The notes beneath the pieces are model-generated. The model was given only the letters and a program-made list of their open reading frames with translations. It searched no databases and was not told the origin of the DNA. The position numbers and the translations under genes were made by a program. A DNA stretch of 64,000 bases from Hyphomicrobiales bacterium (GTDB lineage Bacteria > Pseudomonadota > Alphaproteobacteria > Rhizobiales > JAJFHR01), in the NCBI GenBank assembly GCA_021775475.1, contig JAJFHS010000042.1:62001-126000 (forward strand), written 5' to 3'. Positions 9,573 through 21,756 of this stretch are shown in pieces. How positions within the stretch are numbered: the first letter of the stretch is position 1; the number at the start of each line of letters is the position of its first letter.

Positions 9573-9598
9573 ACCCGGTGCTGCAAACAGCACCGGGT
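9573..9598 (+). terminator. Strong hairpin between dnaK and dnaJ
   Basis: ACCCGGTGCTG (9573-9583) and CAGCACCGGGT (9588-9598) form a perfect 11-bp GC-rich stem with a CAAA loop. No T-run follows (TAGGTAC), so full intrinsic termination is unlikely. A partial attenuator, RNase processing site or 3'-end stabiliser that sets DnaK above DnaJ is more likely. Confidence 0.5.
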
Positions 9599-9631
9599 TA
9601 GGTACATAAAAGACAGTACAGAAGATCTACA

Positions 9632-10765
9632 ATGGCAAAACAGGACTTTTACGACGTTTTAGGTGTTTCTCGCGATGTCGATGACACTGCGCTAAAACAG
9701 GCTTTTCGTAATCTTGCCAAACAACACCATCCCGACCGCAACAGCGGCAATGATGAAGCCGAACATAAATTCAAACAAATAAACGAAGCTTATGAAGCGC
9801 TGAAAAACGCACAAACCAGAGCCGCTTACGATCAATATGGTCACGCGGCTTTTGATGGCAGCATGGGTGCAGGCCGCGGTTTCGGGCAGGATTTTGGCTC
9901 CTCCATGTCAGATATTTTTGATGACCTGTTCGGCGAATTCACCGGCGGGCGGCGCAGTCGTGGCGGCTTTGGCGTCGAGCGTGGTAATGATTTGCGTTAC
10001 AATCTCGAAATCAACCTCGAAGATGCCTTTGGTGGAGATACCGTTGAAGTGCGCGTTCCAACCAGCATCAGTTGCGAGACCTGCGAGGGCTCAGGAGCCA
10101 AACCCGGCACCTCGCCATCGCGGTGCCAGTCGTGCAATGGCCACGGCAAGGTGCGGGCCCAACAGGGATTTTTCACAATTGAGCGTACCTGTCCAACCTG
10201 TCAGGGCCGCGGTGAAACCATCACAGAGCCGTGCGAAGCCTGTAATGGCGCTGGCCGCATCAACAAGGAAAGAACCTTGTCGGTTAATATTCCCAGCGGC
10301 GTTGAGGATGGCACCCGCATCCGAATTTCCGGCGAAGGTGAAGCAGGTATGCGCGGGGGGCCAAGTGGAGATCTGTATATTTTCCTTGATATTCAGCCCC
10401 ATGAGTTCTTTCAGCGCGATGGTGCCGATCTGTTTTGCAGCGTGCCAATCTCCATGTCGACTGCAGCGCTTGGCGGCCAGATTGAAGTCCCGACCATTGA
10501 CGGTGGCAAGGCGCGCGTAAAAATTTCCGAAGGTGCACAGACCGGAAGTCAGTACCGTCTCAAGGGCAAAGGAATGACAATTCTCAGATCGAAACAGATC
10601 GGTGACATGTACATTCAAACAACTGTGGAAACGCCACGCAGCCTGACAAAGCGGCAAAAAGAACTGTTGCGTGAATTCGAAGAAATTTCCAATGAAAAAA
10701 CCAATCCTGAATCTTCCGGATTTTTTTCCCGCGTTAAAGAACTATGGGGCGGCCTGGCCGATTAG
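9632..10765 (+). CDS. dnaJ: Chaperone protein DnaJ (Hsp40)
   Basis: Co-chaperone that delivers unfolded clients and stimulates the DnaK ATPase. The 377 aa protein has the J domain with HPD at residues 33-35, a Gly/Phe-rich region, four zinc-binding repeats ([32 protein letters not shown]) that make it a class A DnaJ, and the two C-terminal beta-sandwich domains. It lies directly after dnaK and is probably read from the same heat-shock promoter. The last 25 or so residues are variable. Confidence 0.98.
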   Translation: MAKQDFYDVLGVSRDVDDTALKQAFRNLAKQHHPDRNSGNDEAEHKFKQINEAYEALKNAQTRAAYDQYGHAAFDGSMGAGRGFGQDFGSSMSDIFDDLFGEFTGGRRSRGGFGVERGNDLRYNLEINLEDAFGGDTVEVRVPTSISCETCEGSGAKPGTSPSRCQSCNGHGKVRAQQGFFTIERTCPTCQGRGETITEPCEACNGAGRINKERTLSVNIPSGVEDGTRIRISGEGEAGMRGGPSGDLYIFLDIQPHEFFQRDGADLFCSVPISMSTAALGGQIEVPTIDGGKARVKISEGAQTGSQYRLKGKGMTILRSKQIGDMYIQTTVETPRSLTKRQKELLREFEEISNEKTNPESSGFFSRVKELWGGLAD

Positions 10766-10868
10766 CGCAACTGCCTCGTGATTGGTTAAAATAATCGTTC
10801 CAACTCGCCGGTTTGGTAAACATTTATCAAACTTAGTGCGGCAAAATAGATGCGAATTGTAAACAACA

Positions 10869-13388
10869 ATGCGCATTGAGCCTCACGATATGGATGAAAC
10901 GCGGGAACGGCAAAAAGATATGGCACCTCCTGCCAACAGCGGAAATCATCATATTTCGCGTCAGACCATGATGCGTATGGCGCGCTCCCAGGTTAAAAAA
11001 TCCGAACAAAAAAAGGGGTATAGCTTTCTGCGTGCCGCCTCCGCCGCCATGATTGTACTCGGTGTGGCAGCTGGCATTGTGTTGTTGCTGGATATTATAT
11101 TCTCCGGCTCAATGCTCGGTTTTAGGCTGGAATATGTTTCGGTTTTCAGTATTCTGATTGCTGCCGCCTCCGCCTACGGCTGGCTTGAGGCCCGGCGCAA
11201 TCTGGCTGACCTCAGCGGTAGAACAGCAACGCTATCGTCAATGGCCCTGCAACTGGAGACCAGCGTTGCCGAGCTTAACGCGATCAATGGTGAGCTTAGA
11301 GAAAGTGACACCCGTTATCGCGGTCTGGTTGACAGTCAGGGCGATATTATTTTTCGTAAAAATGCTGACGGGCTGCTAACATTTGTCAATGGCGCATTCA
11401 CTGAAGCCTTTGATGTTGAGGCTGGTCTGGCAACCGGTTCCGTGTTCCGGCCGACATTAATCAGCGGCATACCTGCTCAACACGTGCAATCGAAACTGCT
11501 AAAAGCCCCGCACCGGGTCAAATACGACCAGCAGATTCAAACCGCAAATGGCCCGCGCTGGTACTCATGGGAAGATTTTGCCATCATCTCAAAAGACGGC
11601 ACGATACACGAAGTGCAAAGTGTTGGCCGTGATATTACCGATCGCAAGGAGGCTGAAAACGAACTGGCCTCAACCCGCGATCAGGCCGAAACTGCCAATC
11701 GGGCAAAATCCATGTTTCTGGCCTCCATGAGCCATGAAATTCGCACGCCCATGAACGGTGTTTTGGGAATGACACGCTTGCTGCTCGACACCGACCTCAC
11801 TCAGGAGCAATATTCTTACGCCTGTGCAGTGGACAAATCCGGCAAGGCATTATTGTCGCTTATTGATGAAATACTTGACCTGTCAAAGATCGAGGCTGGC
11901 AAACTTCAACTGGAATTTGAGCCGGTAATTCTGGCCGATCTGGTTGAAAACGTGACCGAACTTCTGGCCCCACGCGCCCACGCCAAGGGCATTGAGATTG
12001 CGTCCAGAATTGACCCGCGTGTGTGTCTGCCGATTATGGGTGATGACAATCGGGTGCGGCAAATCCTGCTTAATCTGGTCGGCAATGCCATAAAGTTTAC
12101 CGATCATGGTGGTGTGCGCATCGAGGTGACAATGATCGCAGGTGAAACGGTTCCAGATCAAGATGCGCAGGTTTTGGAAAATAGTTCCAGCGGCTTGCCA
12201 GACAGGGTTCAGGTGTCCATCAGTGATACCGGCATTGGCATGAAGGAAAGTGAACTCGACAAAATTTTTGATCAGTTCAAACAGGCGGATTCAACATTAT
12301 CGCGCAAATATGGCGGTACCGGTCTCGGTCTGGCCATTAGCAAATCGTTGATCGAACGCATGGGTGGTGCGATTGAGGTAAAAAGTGAAATTGCTCAAGG
12401 CTCAACATTTACTTTCTGGTTGCCTTATGAAGCTGACACATCAACAAAGCCCGAAGAAATTCTGGACAGAGATGCCTTGTCAGAATTTTCCGTGCTTCTG
12501 CTCACCAACTCGATGATCAACAGTTCCGTTCTTGAAATGTATATTGAAAGCTTTGGCGCTGACGTAACAATTGTCACCAGCGCCCAGCAAGCCAGACAGG
12601 CACTGCAACAGCGCGCCTCTACAAAGCCATTTACAACCCTCATGTACGATAAATCAAATCAGGATGAACAAGCCGATCCCGCCCGCGCTCTGAGCCAGAT
12701 AACCTCAGATACCAACGCAGTATCACGGCCAAGATGTATCTTGCTGATTTCGCCTGAAGAGCGCCGCGAATTATCCAACAGCACCCGTGGTGGTTTTGAC
12801 ACCTACCTGGTCAAGCCGATCCGGCGCGCTTCTCTGGTCAGTCGCATCAAATCTGAAATTGCCCTGCCCTCGCTGCAGCCGGACCGGCAACAAGGCGAGG
12901 GTGTAGGAGTGAGCTCATCGCATGGTCCCGGCGCGATACCATCAGTCGATTGCCGCAATCAGCGCATTCTGGTGGTCGAGGATAACGAAATAAATGCTCT
13001 TCTTGCCATCTCGTTGCTGAAAAAAGAAGGTCACGATGTGGTCCATGCGGAAAATGGCCTTGAAGCGATAAAGCTAATCACCGCATCTGTGGCAGATGAC
13101 GATGCCGTGGCACCTTTCGACATCGTATTGATGGATGTCCACATGCCGGAAATGGATGGTATGCAGGCCACTCAGGAGATCAGGAAGTTTTTGACAACCA
13201 CAAATGCTGCACCAAAACACTTACCCATCATCGCCCTCACCGCCAATGCCATGGCTGAAGACCGTGCTCTTTGCCTGCAGGCGGGAATGGATGATTATCT
13301 CGCCAAACCAATCGATAAAGACGAACTTGTCGAGTTGCTGGAAAAATGGGCAACCCCTGATGTGGTTGAGAACAACCTTCTGCACTGA
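10869..13388 (+). CDS. Membrane hybrid sensor histidine kinase with PAS and two receiver domains
   Basis: Two-component hybrid kinase of 839 aa; signal and target are unknown. In order: a basic cytoplasmic N-terminus (1-50), two membrane helices (about 58-100), a short coiled coil, a PAS domain (about 145-265, beginning YRGLVDSQGDIIF), a HisKA domain with the phospho-acceptor H289 in MSHEIRTPMNG, a HATPase_c domain with DTGIGM and GGTGLGLAIS (about 450-490), a degenerate receiver (about 540-670) and a normal receiver with D756 in LMDVHMPEMDG. The first receiver has VLLLTNS where the acidic Mg-binding pair should be, although an Asp in LMYDKS is at the phosphorylation site. It starts 103 bp after dnaJ; the ATG has no strong ribosome binding site and downstream Met codons are possible. 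Confidence 0.88.
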   Translation: MRIEPHDMDETRERQKDMAPPANSGNHHISRQTMMRMARSQVKKSEQKKGYSFLRAASAAMIVLGVAAGIVLLLDIIFSGSMLGFRLEYVSVFSILIAAASAYGWLEARRNLADLSGRTATLSSMALQLETSVAELNAINGELRESDTRYRGLVDSQGDIIFRKNADGLLTFVNGAFTEAFDVEAGLATGSVFRPTLISGIPAQHVQSKLLKAPHRVKYDQQIQTANGPRWYSWEDFAIISKDGTIHEVQSVGRDITDRKEAENELASTRDQAETANRAKSMFLASMSHEIRTPMNGVLGMTRLLLDTDLTQEQYSYACAVDKSGKALLSLIDEILDLSKIEAGKLQLEFEPVILADLVENVTELLAPRAHAKGIEIASRIDPRVCLPIMGDDNRVRQILLNLVGNAIKFTDHGGVRIEVTMIAGETVPDQDAQVLENSSSGLPDRVQVSISDTGIGMKESELDKIFDQFKQADSTLSRKYGGTGLGLAISKSLIERMGGAIEVKSEIAQGSTFTFWLPYEADTSTKPEEILDRDALSEFSVLLLTNSMINSSVLEMYIESFGADVTIVTSAQQARQALQQRASTKPFTTLMYDKSNQDEQADPARALSQITSDTNAVSRPRCILLISPEERRELSNSTRGGFDTYLVKPIRRASLVSRIKSEIALPSLQPDRQQGEGVGVSSSHGPGAIPSVDCRNQRILVVEDNEINALLAISLLKKEGHDVVHAENGLEAIKLITASVADDDAVAPFDIVLMDVHMPEMDGMQATQEIRKFLTTTNAAPKHLPIIALTANAMAEDRALCLQAGMDDYLAKPIDKDELVELLEKWATPDVVENNLLH

Positions 13389-13519
13389 TGTAAAAAACCC
13401 TTTGGTAAAACAGTACCCTTGAATTTGTCGCGCTTGCCCGACAGATGGTATCGCGCTAGTGTTTGCTGCTAAATTGTTCGCATTTGGCAGATTTGATTGA
13501 AATTTATGCAGAAGGTGAG

Positions 13520-14389
13520 ATGATAGCAACCACCCGTGTGCCAGAAAACCGGAATAGTGTCACCATAGCACGGCGTGGACCTGTGGAAGTAAGGTTGGTA
13601 ACCACAGCAGAGGATATTCATTCATCGCAGGATCTGCGCTACCGGGTTTTCTATCAGGAGATGTCAGCGAAACCAGACAGCGATGCACTTAAGACCAAAC
13701 TGGATAAAGATGCTTTTGATGAAATTTGTGAACATCTTATCGCCATCGATCACAGTCGCCAAAACTGCGATGTCGGCGGTAGCGGAACCGGCCCGGCGGT
13801 GATTGGCACCTATCGCCTGTTGCCCCAGGACATTGCAGAAAAAAACGGTGGGTTTTATACGTCGGGCGAGTTTGACATTGCTCCGCTGATCAACTCAAAG
13901 CGCGATACCCACAAATTCCTCGAGCTCGGGCGCTCATGTGTATTGAAACAATATCGCACCAAACAGATCCTTAAGCTCATGTGGCATGGAATCTGGCGCT
14001 ATGTGCGCATGAAAAATCTGGATGTTATGCTTGGCTGCGCGAGCTTTGAAGGTATCGACCCGCAAGAATTTGCTCTGCCCCTGAGCTTCCTCCACCACAA
14101 GTGTTCTGCCCCGGAAGAATGGGCGGTCAAAGCCTTACCGCAACGCTATGTCAATATGAACTGTATGCCCGAAAATCAACTCGACCTGCGAGCCGCCATG
14201 CGGGTGATGCCGCCGTTGATCAAAGGCTATCTTCGCCTCGGGGCTTATATTGGGGAGGGTGCGGTGATTGACGAGCAGTTTGGTACCGTCGATATTTTGA
14301 TAATATTACCCAATTCCAGAATTACCACCCGCTACCTCACCCGCTTCAGCGATCCCGGCGAGCACATCTCACTGGATGCTAAGGCTTGA
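13520..14389 (+). CDS. olsB: L-ornithine N(alpha)-acyltransferase OlsB
   Basis: GNAT-fold enzyme that transfers a 3-hydroxyacyl chain from acyl-ACP to the alpha-amino group of ornithine to give lyso-ornithine lipid, a phosphorus-free membrane lipid. The 289 aa product has the family's RYRVFYQEM and FLELGRSCV segments, similar to hemolysin-like acyltransferases, followed by PLIKGYLRLGA near the C-terminus. I chose the ATG at 13520, preceded by AGAAGG; the frame opens earlier at 13463 without support. The second acyltransferase of the pathway may be the gene at 54343. It is convergent with gyrB across a large inverted repeat. Confidence 0.85.
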   Translation: MIATTRVPENRNSVTIARRGPVEVRLVTTAEDIHSSQDLRYRVFYQEMSAKPDSDALKTKLDKDAFDEICEHLIAIDHSRQNCDVGGSGTGPAVIGTYRLLPQDIAEKNGGFYTSGEFDIAPLINSKRDTHKFLELGRSCVLKQYRTKQILKLMWHGIWRYVRMKNLDVMLGCASFEGIDPQEFALPLSFLHHKCSAPEEWAVKALPQRYVNMNCMPENQLDLRAAMRVMPPLIKGYLRLGAYIGEGAVIDEQFGTVDILIILPNSRITTRYLTRFSDPGEHISLDAKA

Positions 14390-14390
14390 G

Positions 14391-14654
14391 TTAGAGCGGT
14401 CTTTAAAGCAGCGCTCAAGCGGCGCGCGATCTGCAGGACCCTTGGGCCTTAGTCCAACGCTTCGCTTGTCCGGGAGCCATACGGAAATTCCGATGTGCGG
14501 TATTCGGAATTCATACGGAAAAACCGGCGGGTGGTCATCTGATGACACACGAAAAATCTGTCATTGCAGCACCCGGACGAGCGCTGGCGTTGGACTAGCA
14601 CCCAAAGGGTGCGCAGCCTTAGTGGCGCTTGAACGTCACTTTTAAGAGCATCTC
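14391..14654. repeat. Large imperfect inverted repeat between olsB and gyrB
   Basis: About 84 bp of left arm (14391-14474) is imperfectly complementary to about 87 bp of right arm (14572-14658, reaching the gyrB stop). The best-matching part is TAGTCCAACGC...GTCCGGG on the left against CCCGGAC...GCGTTGGACTA on the right, near the loop. The 97-bp centre holds TACGGAA repeats and a GTCATCTGATGAC palindrome. A short open frame crosses it but matches no family I know. It could fold into a long RNA hairpin on either strand, may end both convergent transcripts, and resembles a dispersed palindromic element. Confidence 0.6.
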
Positions 14655-18328
<3,674 letters not shown>

Positions 18329-19447
18329 CTATACCCGCATGGGCATGAGCACATAAAGTGCCGAGCCGTCATTATTGTCGCGCACAATTGCCGGTGAGCC
18401 TGAGTCAGCCAGCAGGAACCTGGCATTGTTGCTTTCAAGCTGAGAGGTTATATCGAGCAGGTAGCGTGCATTAAACCCTATTTCCAGATCCTCGCCATCA
18501 AAAGAAGAAGCAACTTCTTCGGTCGCGCTGCCACTGTCAGGATTGTTGACCGACAGGACCACTTTGTCTTTTTCAATCAACAGCTTGACCGCACGGCCAC
18601 GCTCGCTGGAAATGGTTGAGACGCGATCAACCGCCTGGGCAAACAGGTTGCTGTCAACTTCGAGGACATTTTCATTGCCTTGTGGAATAACACGTTCGTA
18701 GTCGGGAAATGTGCCGTCAATCAGTTTGGACGTCAGGACAATATTGGCAAAGGCGAAGCGGATTTTCGTATCAGACAGTGAAATCTCAACATCGTCTTCG
18801 ACATTTTCCAGCAATTTGTGCACTTCGAGTACGGCTTTGCGCGGCACAATAATGCCCGGCATGCCTGCTGCACCATCAGGAAGCGGCAATTCGACCTGGG
18901 CCAGCCTGTGGCCGTCGGTGGCAACCCCGCGCAAAAAGGCGATATTGTCTTTTTCGACTTCATGCAGATAGATGCCGTTGAGATAATAGCGTGTTTCTTC
19001 GGTGGAAATCGCAAACCGGGTCTTGTCAATAAGCCGGGCAAGATCGGCGGCGTTGACTTTGAATGTATGGGTAAGTTCACCGGCGGTGAGATCAGGAAAA
19101 TCTTCCTGCGGCAACGCCTGCAGGGCAAATTGTGAACGACCGGCATACAAAGTTACCCGGTCATCATCGCCACTTTGTTCGAGTTCAAGTTGCGCACCAT
19201 CGGGCAGTTTACGCACGATATCATAAAGCATATGCGCATTAGCCGTAACACCGCCAGCCTGAGCCACATCTGCGCTGGTGGTTTCAACAATCTCGAGATC
19301 AAGATCAGTTGCTGTCAATTGTACACTGCCAGCATCCGCTTTAAGCAGGACATTCGACAGGATAGGAATAGTATTGCGCCGTTCCACCACGCTTTGAACG
19401 TGGTTTAATGATTTTAAAAACGCTGCACGTTCAATTGTAAACTTCAT
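18329..19447 (-). CDS. dnaN: DNA polymerase III beta subunit (sliding clamp)
   Basis: Ring-shaped processivity clamp of the replicative polymerase. The 372 aa protein is collinear with the family: MKFTIERAAFLKSLNHVQSVVERRNTIPILSN at the start (quoted here in part: VERRNTIPILSN), the ATDLDLEI block, and the C-terminal VLMPMRV that ends nearly all DnaN proteins. It stops directly against recF and starts 233 bp downstream of dnaA, with two hairpins in that spacer. Confidence 0.98.
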   Translation of the reverse strand: MKFTIERAAFLKSLNHVQSVVERRNTIPILSNVLLKADAGSVQLTATDLDLEIVETTSADVAQAGGVTANAHMLYDIVRKLPDGAQLELEQSGDDDRVTLYAGRSQFALQALPQEDFPDLTAGELTHTFKVNAADLARLIDKTRFAISTEETRYYLNGIYLHEVEKDNIAFLRGVATDGHRLAQVELPLPDGAAGMPGIIVPRKAVLEVHKLLENVEDDVEISLSDTKIRFAFANIVLTSKLIDGTFPDYERVIPQGNENVLEVDSNLFAQAVDRVSTISSERGRAVKLLIEKDKVVLSVNNPDSGSATEEVASSFDGEDLEIGFNARYLLDITSQLESNNARFLLADSGSPAIVRDNNDGSALYVLMPMRV

Positions 19448-19508
19448 CCACCTTCTCGCTTACAAAGTTTCCGGATACCAGACCAGCAGCCAGAGCTTAA
19501 GAAACCGC

Positions 19509-19542
19509 CTGATTTTTTGAAAAATCAACGACGGTTTTGAGG
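19509..19542 (-). promoter_or_regulatory. Hairpin in the dnaN leader
   Basis: TGATTTTT-TG-AAAAATCA is a near-perfect inverted repeat, flanked by CCG and CGG segments that extend the stem with small bulges. It lies 62-95 nt before the dnaN ATG on the minus strand. It may be a leader structure or an attenuator of read-through from dnaA. Confidence 0.3.
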
Positions 19543-19632
19543 CAGGAAAGTGCCCCAGAACACAAGGATAACTCATATCAGAGCCATATGCCAGTGCCTA
19601 GGGGATGTTAACAATTACACACAAGCGTTTGA

Positions 19633-19670
19633 CGGCCAAACTTCGACTGTTTTCAATCGAAATTTGGCCG
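19633..19670 (-). other. 16-bp hairpin between dnaA and dnaN
   Basis: Arms 19633-19648 and 19655-19670 pair over 16 positions around a 6-nt loop. In plus-strand RNA two pairs are C-A mismatches, but in minus-strand RNA the same positions are G-U wobbles, so the stem is complete only in the dnaA transcript. No T-run follows it on that strand (GTCAAACG), which argues against a plain terminator and for a processing or stability element in the dnaA-dnaN mRNA. The T-run lies on the other side. Confidence 0.5.
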
Positions 19671-19680
19671 TTTTTATAGT

Positions 19681-21141
19681 TTATTGCTCTAAAATGCCGC
19701 GCAAAAACTCCACATCGCGGGCAAGCTTGTCATCCAGTTGTAGCAGTTCTTCAATTTTACGCACCGCATGCAAAACCGTTGTGTGATCACGACCGCCAAA
19801 TCTGCGGCCAATTTCCGGCAACGATCGTGATGTCAGCTGTTTGGCCAGATACATGCCAACCTGGCGCGGGCGCACAATCGAACGCGCGCGTCGAGGCGAT
19901 AGCAAATCAGCGCGGGTGACATTGTAATGCTTGCCGACCGAACGCAAAATATCATCAATTCTGATGCGCCCCTGCGGCGATGATTTTATCAGGTCTTTCA
20001 AAATACGCCCGGCAAGATCAACACTCATCACCGATTCAACCAGTTCGTAATTGGCCACCAGCCGGGTCAATGCGCCTTCCAGCTCGCGACCGCTGCGGGT
20101 CACACGATGGGCAATATATTCGATTACCTCGGTGGGCACCGTTAGATTTGGATAGCGCTTTTTGGCTTCTGCCAGACGCGCATTCAATATTCCCACCCTG
20201 AGATCAAAATCCGTTGGTCCGATATCAACCACCAGTCCACCGGCAAGACGCGAACGCATTCTGGCATCAAGTGAATCAAGCTCACTTGGCGGCATGTCGG
20301 CAGCCACCACCACCTGGCGGTTGTTGTCTACCAGCGAATTAAAGGTGTGATAGAATTCCTGCTGGATAAATTTGCCCTGAAGAAACTGCAGATCATCAAT
20401 CAACAGCACGTCAATCGCCCTGAAATGATCTTTAAAACCCAGCATTTCCTTTGAATTGAGCGCCAGCACAAAATGATACATGAAACGCTCGGCGGTGAGG
20501 TACAACACTTTGCGCTGCGGCTCGTTCTTTTTGATATGCCAGGAAATAGCATGCAGCAAATGGGTTTTTCCCATTCCGGCCTTGCTGTGAATATACAAGG
20601 GATTAAAGGGAATGGGCGCGTCCGCCCTGGTATCAGATATACGTTTTGCAGCAGCAAAGGCCAATTCGTTTGACGGACCGGCAACAAAGCCGTCAAAAGT
20701 CATATTATGATCAAGTGGAGAGCCCTGACCATCTCCGGTGCCCGTTGTCGCAAACCCGCCACTGCCGCGCTGTACGGCACTCTGGTTGCGTACAAGAGGT
20801 GATTTAACCTGGGCTTGCGGGTCTTGGGGATCGCATTTTTGCGCCACCGGTTCGCCGCGCGGCCGCACGCGGATGTCAATGCGCTTTATTTTCGGTAATT
20901 CTTTTCGCGACAGCGCGATCACCCTGTCAATGTAATGGGCATTGATCCAGGTGCGTAAAAACCGGGTTGGCACCGATACAATCAGAATTTCATCGATAAC
21001 ATCGGCAATTTCCATGCGGGCAAACCAGCTGGAATAAATATCATCGCCGAACTCCGCCCGCATTCTTTGGGCAACCTTGTTCCAGGCTGCATCCAGCCCT
21101 TTTTCCTGTCCACCATCATCTGCCACCGCTGTTGCCCGCAT
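19681..21141 (-). CDS. dnaA: Chromosomal replication initiator protein DnaA
   Basis: AAA+ ATPase that binds DnaA boxes and opens the origin. The 486 aa protein has an N-terminal DnaB-interaction domain, a variable linker (about 105-155, Gln/Gly rich), the AAA+ domain with Walker A AGMGKT (K192) and Walker B VLLIDDLQFL, and the C-terminal helix-turn-helix with the signature GRDHTTVLHA. The ATG at 21141 is preceded by GAGGAT. It heads the dnaA-dnaN-recF-gyrB series. Downstream stands a strong hairpin, and 150 bp upstream lies a rhodanese gene. Confidence 0.98.
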   Translation of the reverse strand: MRATAVADDGGQEKGLDAAWNKVAQRMRAEFGDDIYSSWFARMEIADVIDEILIVSVPTRFLRTWINAHYIDRVIALSRKELPKIKRIDIRVRPRGEPVAQKCDPQDPQAQVKSPLVRNQSAVQRGSGGFATTGTGDGQGSPLDHNMTFDGFVAGPSNELAFAAAKRISDTRADAPIPFNPLYIHSKAGMGKTHLLHAISWHIKKNEPQRKVLYLTAERFMYHFVLALNSKEMLGFKDHFRAIDVLLIDDLQFLQGKFIQQEFYHTFNSLVDNNRQVVVAADMPPSELDSLDARMRSRLAGGLVVDIGPTDFDLRVGILNARLAEAKKRYPNLTVPTEVIEYIAHRVTRSGRELEGALTRLVANYELVESVMSVDLAGRILKDLIKSSPQGRIRIDDILRSVGKHYNVTRADLLSPRRARSIVRPRQVGMYLAKQLTSRSLPEIGRRFGGRDHTTVLHAVRKIEELLQLDDKLARDVEFLRGILEQ

Positions 21142-21291
21142 TTAATTTATCCTCGCTGCCTGTAGATATTGTTCTAATTAACTTCATTTGATTGTTTCGG
21201 ACCTTTCAGCCATCGCAATTCTTTTAATCAACCTTTCGACAAATTTGCGAAACTGGTTGTTCGCACCCCCTTAATCATTTTAGCCCCCGGA

Positions 21292-21756
21292 TCATTGTTG
21301 CCGCCATGGCAGGCCTGATGCTTTCCACCCGGCCTGACCACCGCGATGTTCCGCCGCATCCAGCGGGCCTTCAAAGCCGTCTTTAACATTGTAGCAATTT
21401 TCATAACCGGCCATCGACAGTGCAATTGCTGCAGCCATTGAACGCGCGCCGGACCGGCAAAGAAAGAACACCGGCGTAGACTTATCAGCACCGGCACCTT
21501 GCAGGTGCTGAACCACAGCAGCTTCAAAATCCGTCTGGCGCTCCATGGTCGGAAAATTTTGCCATTCCTGCAAAACTACCTTCTTGTTAATCTTTTTCAG
21601 ATCGGGAATGCCGACAAATCCCCATTCCGCCCGGGTTCGAACATCCACCAATACGGCATTTCGGTTTTCGCTCAGAATTCGCCAGGTCTCAGCGGGCTCA
21701 ACATCGCCCGCATACCCTTGCGGCCTGGGTCCATATAGTTTTGGCAATGTTGACAT
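21292..21756 (-). CDS. Rhodanese-like domain protein
   Basis: Single-domain sulfurtransferase-like protein of 154 aa. The active-site loop CRSGARS has the catalytic cysteine, and VLVDVRTRAEW and VKDGFEGP are typical of the fold. Such proteins carry persulfide sulfur, but the acceptor cannot be told from sequence. Its C-terminus includes QAGWKASGLPW, seen in many proteobacterial single-domain rhodaneses. It stands alone between the gene-free region and dnaA. A perfect CCGGTT/AACCGG hairpin lies at 21788-21806, 32 nt before the start. Confidence 0.85.
   Translation of the reverse strand: MSTLPKLYGPRPQGYAGDVEPAETWRILSENRNAVLVDVRTRAEWGFVGIPDLKKINKKVVLQEWQNFPTMERQTDFEAAVVQHLQGAGADKSTPVFFLCRSGARSMAAAIALSMAGYENCYNVKDGFEGPLDAAEHRGGQAGWKASGLPWRQQ

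Noticed and set aside
14376-14645. Open frame of 89 codons between olsB and gyrB
   Set aside because: It lies in the large inverted repeat, overlaps the end of olsB and resembles no family. Arg/Ser/Gly-rich translation is what a GC-rich palindrome gives by chance.
19671-19680. Intrinsic terminator read on the plus strand from the dnaA-dnaN hairpin and its T-run
   Set aside because: No plus-strand gene lies upstream to be terminated, and the stem has C-A mismatches on that strand. The hairpin fits the minus strand better.
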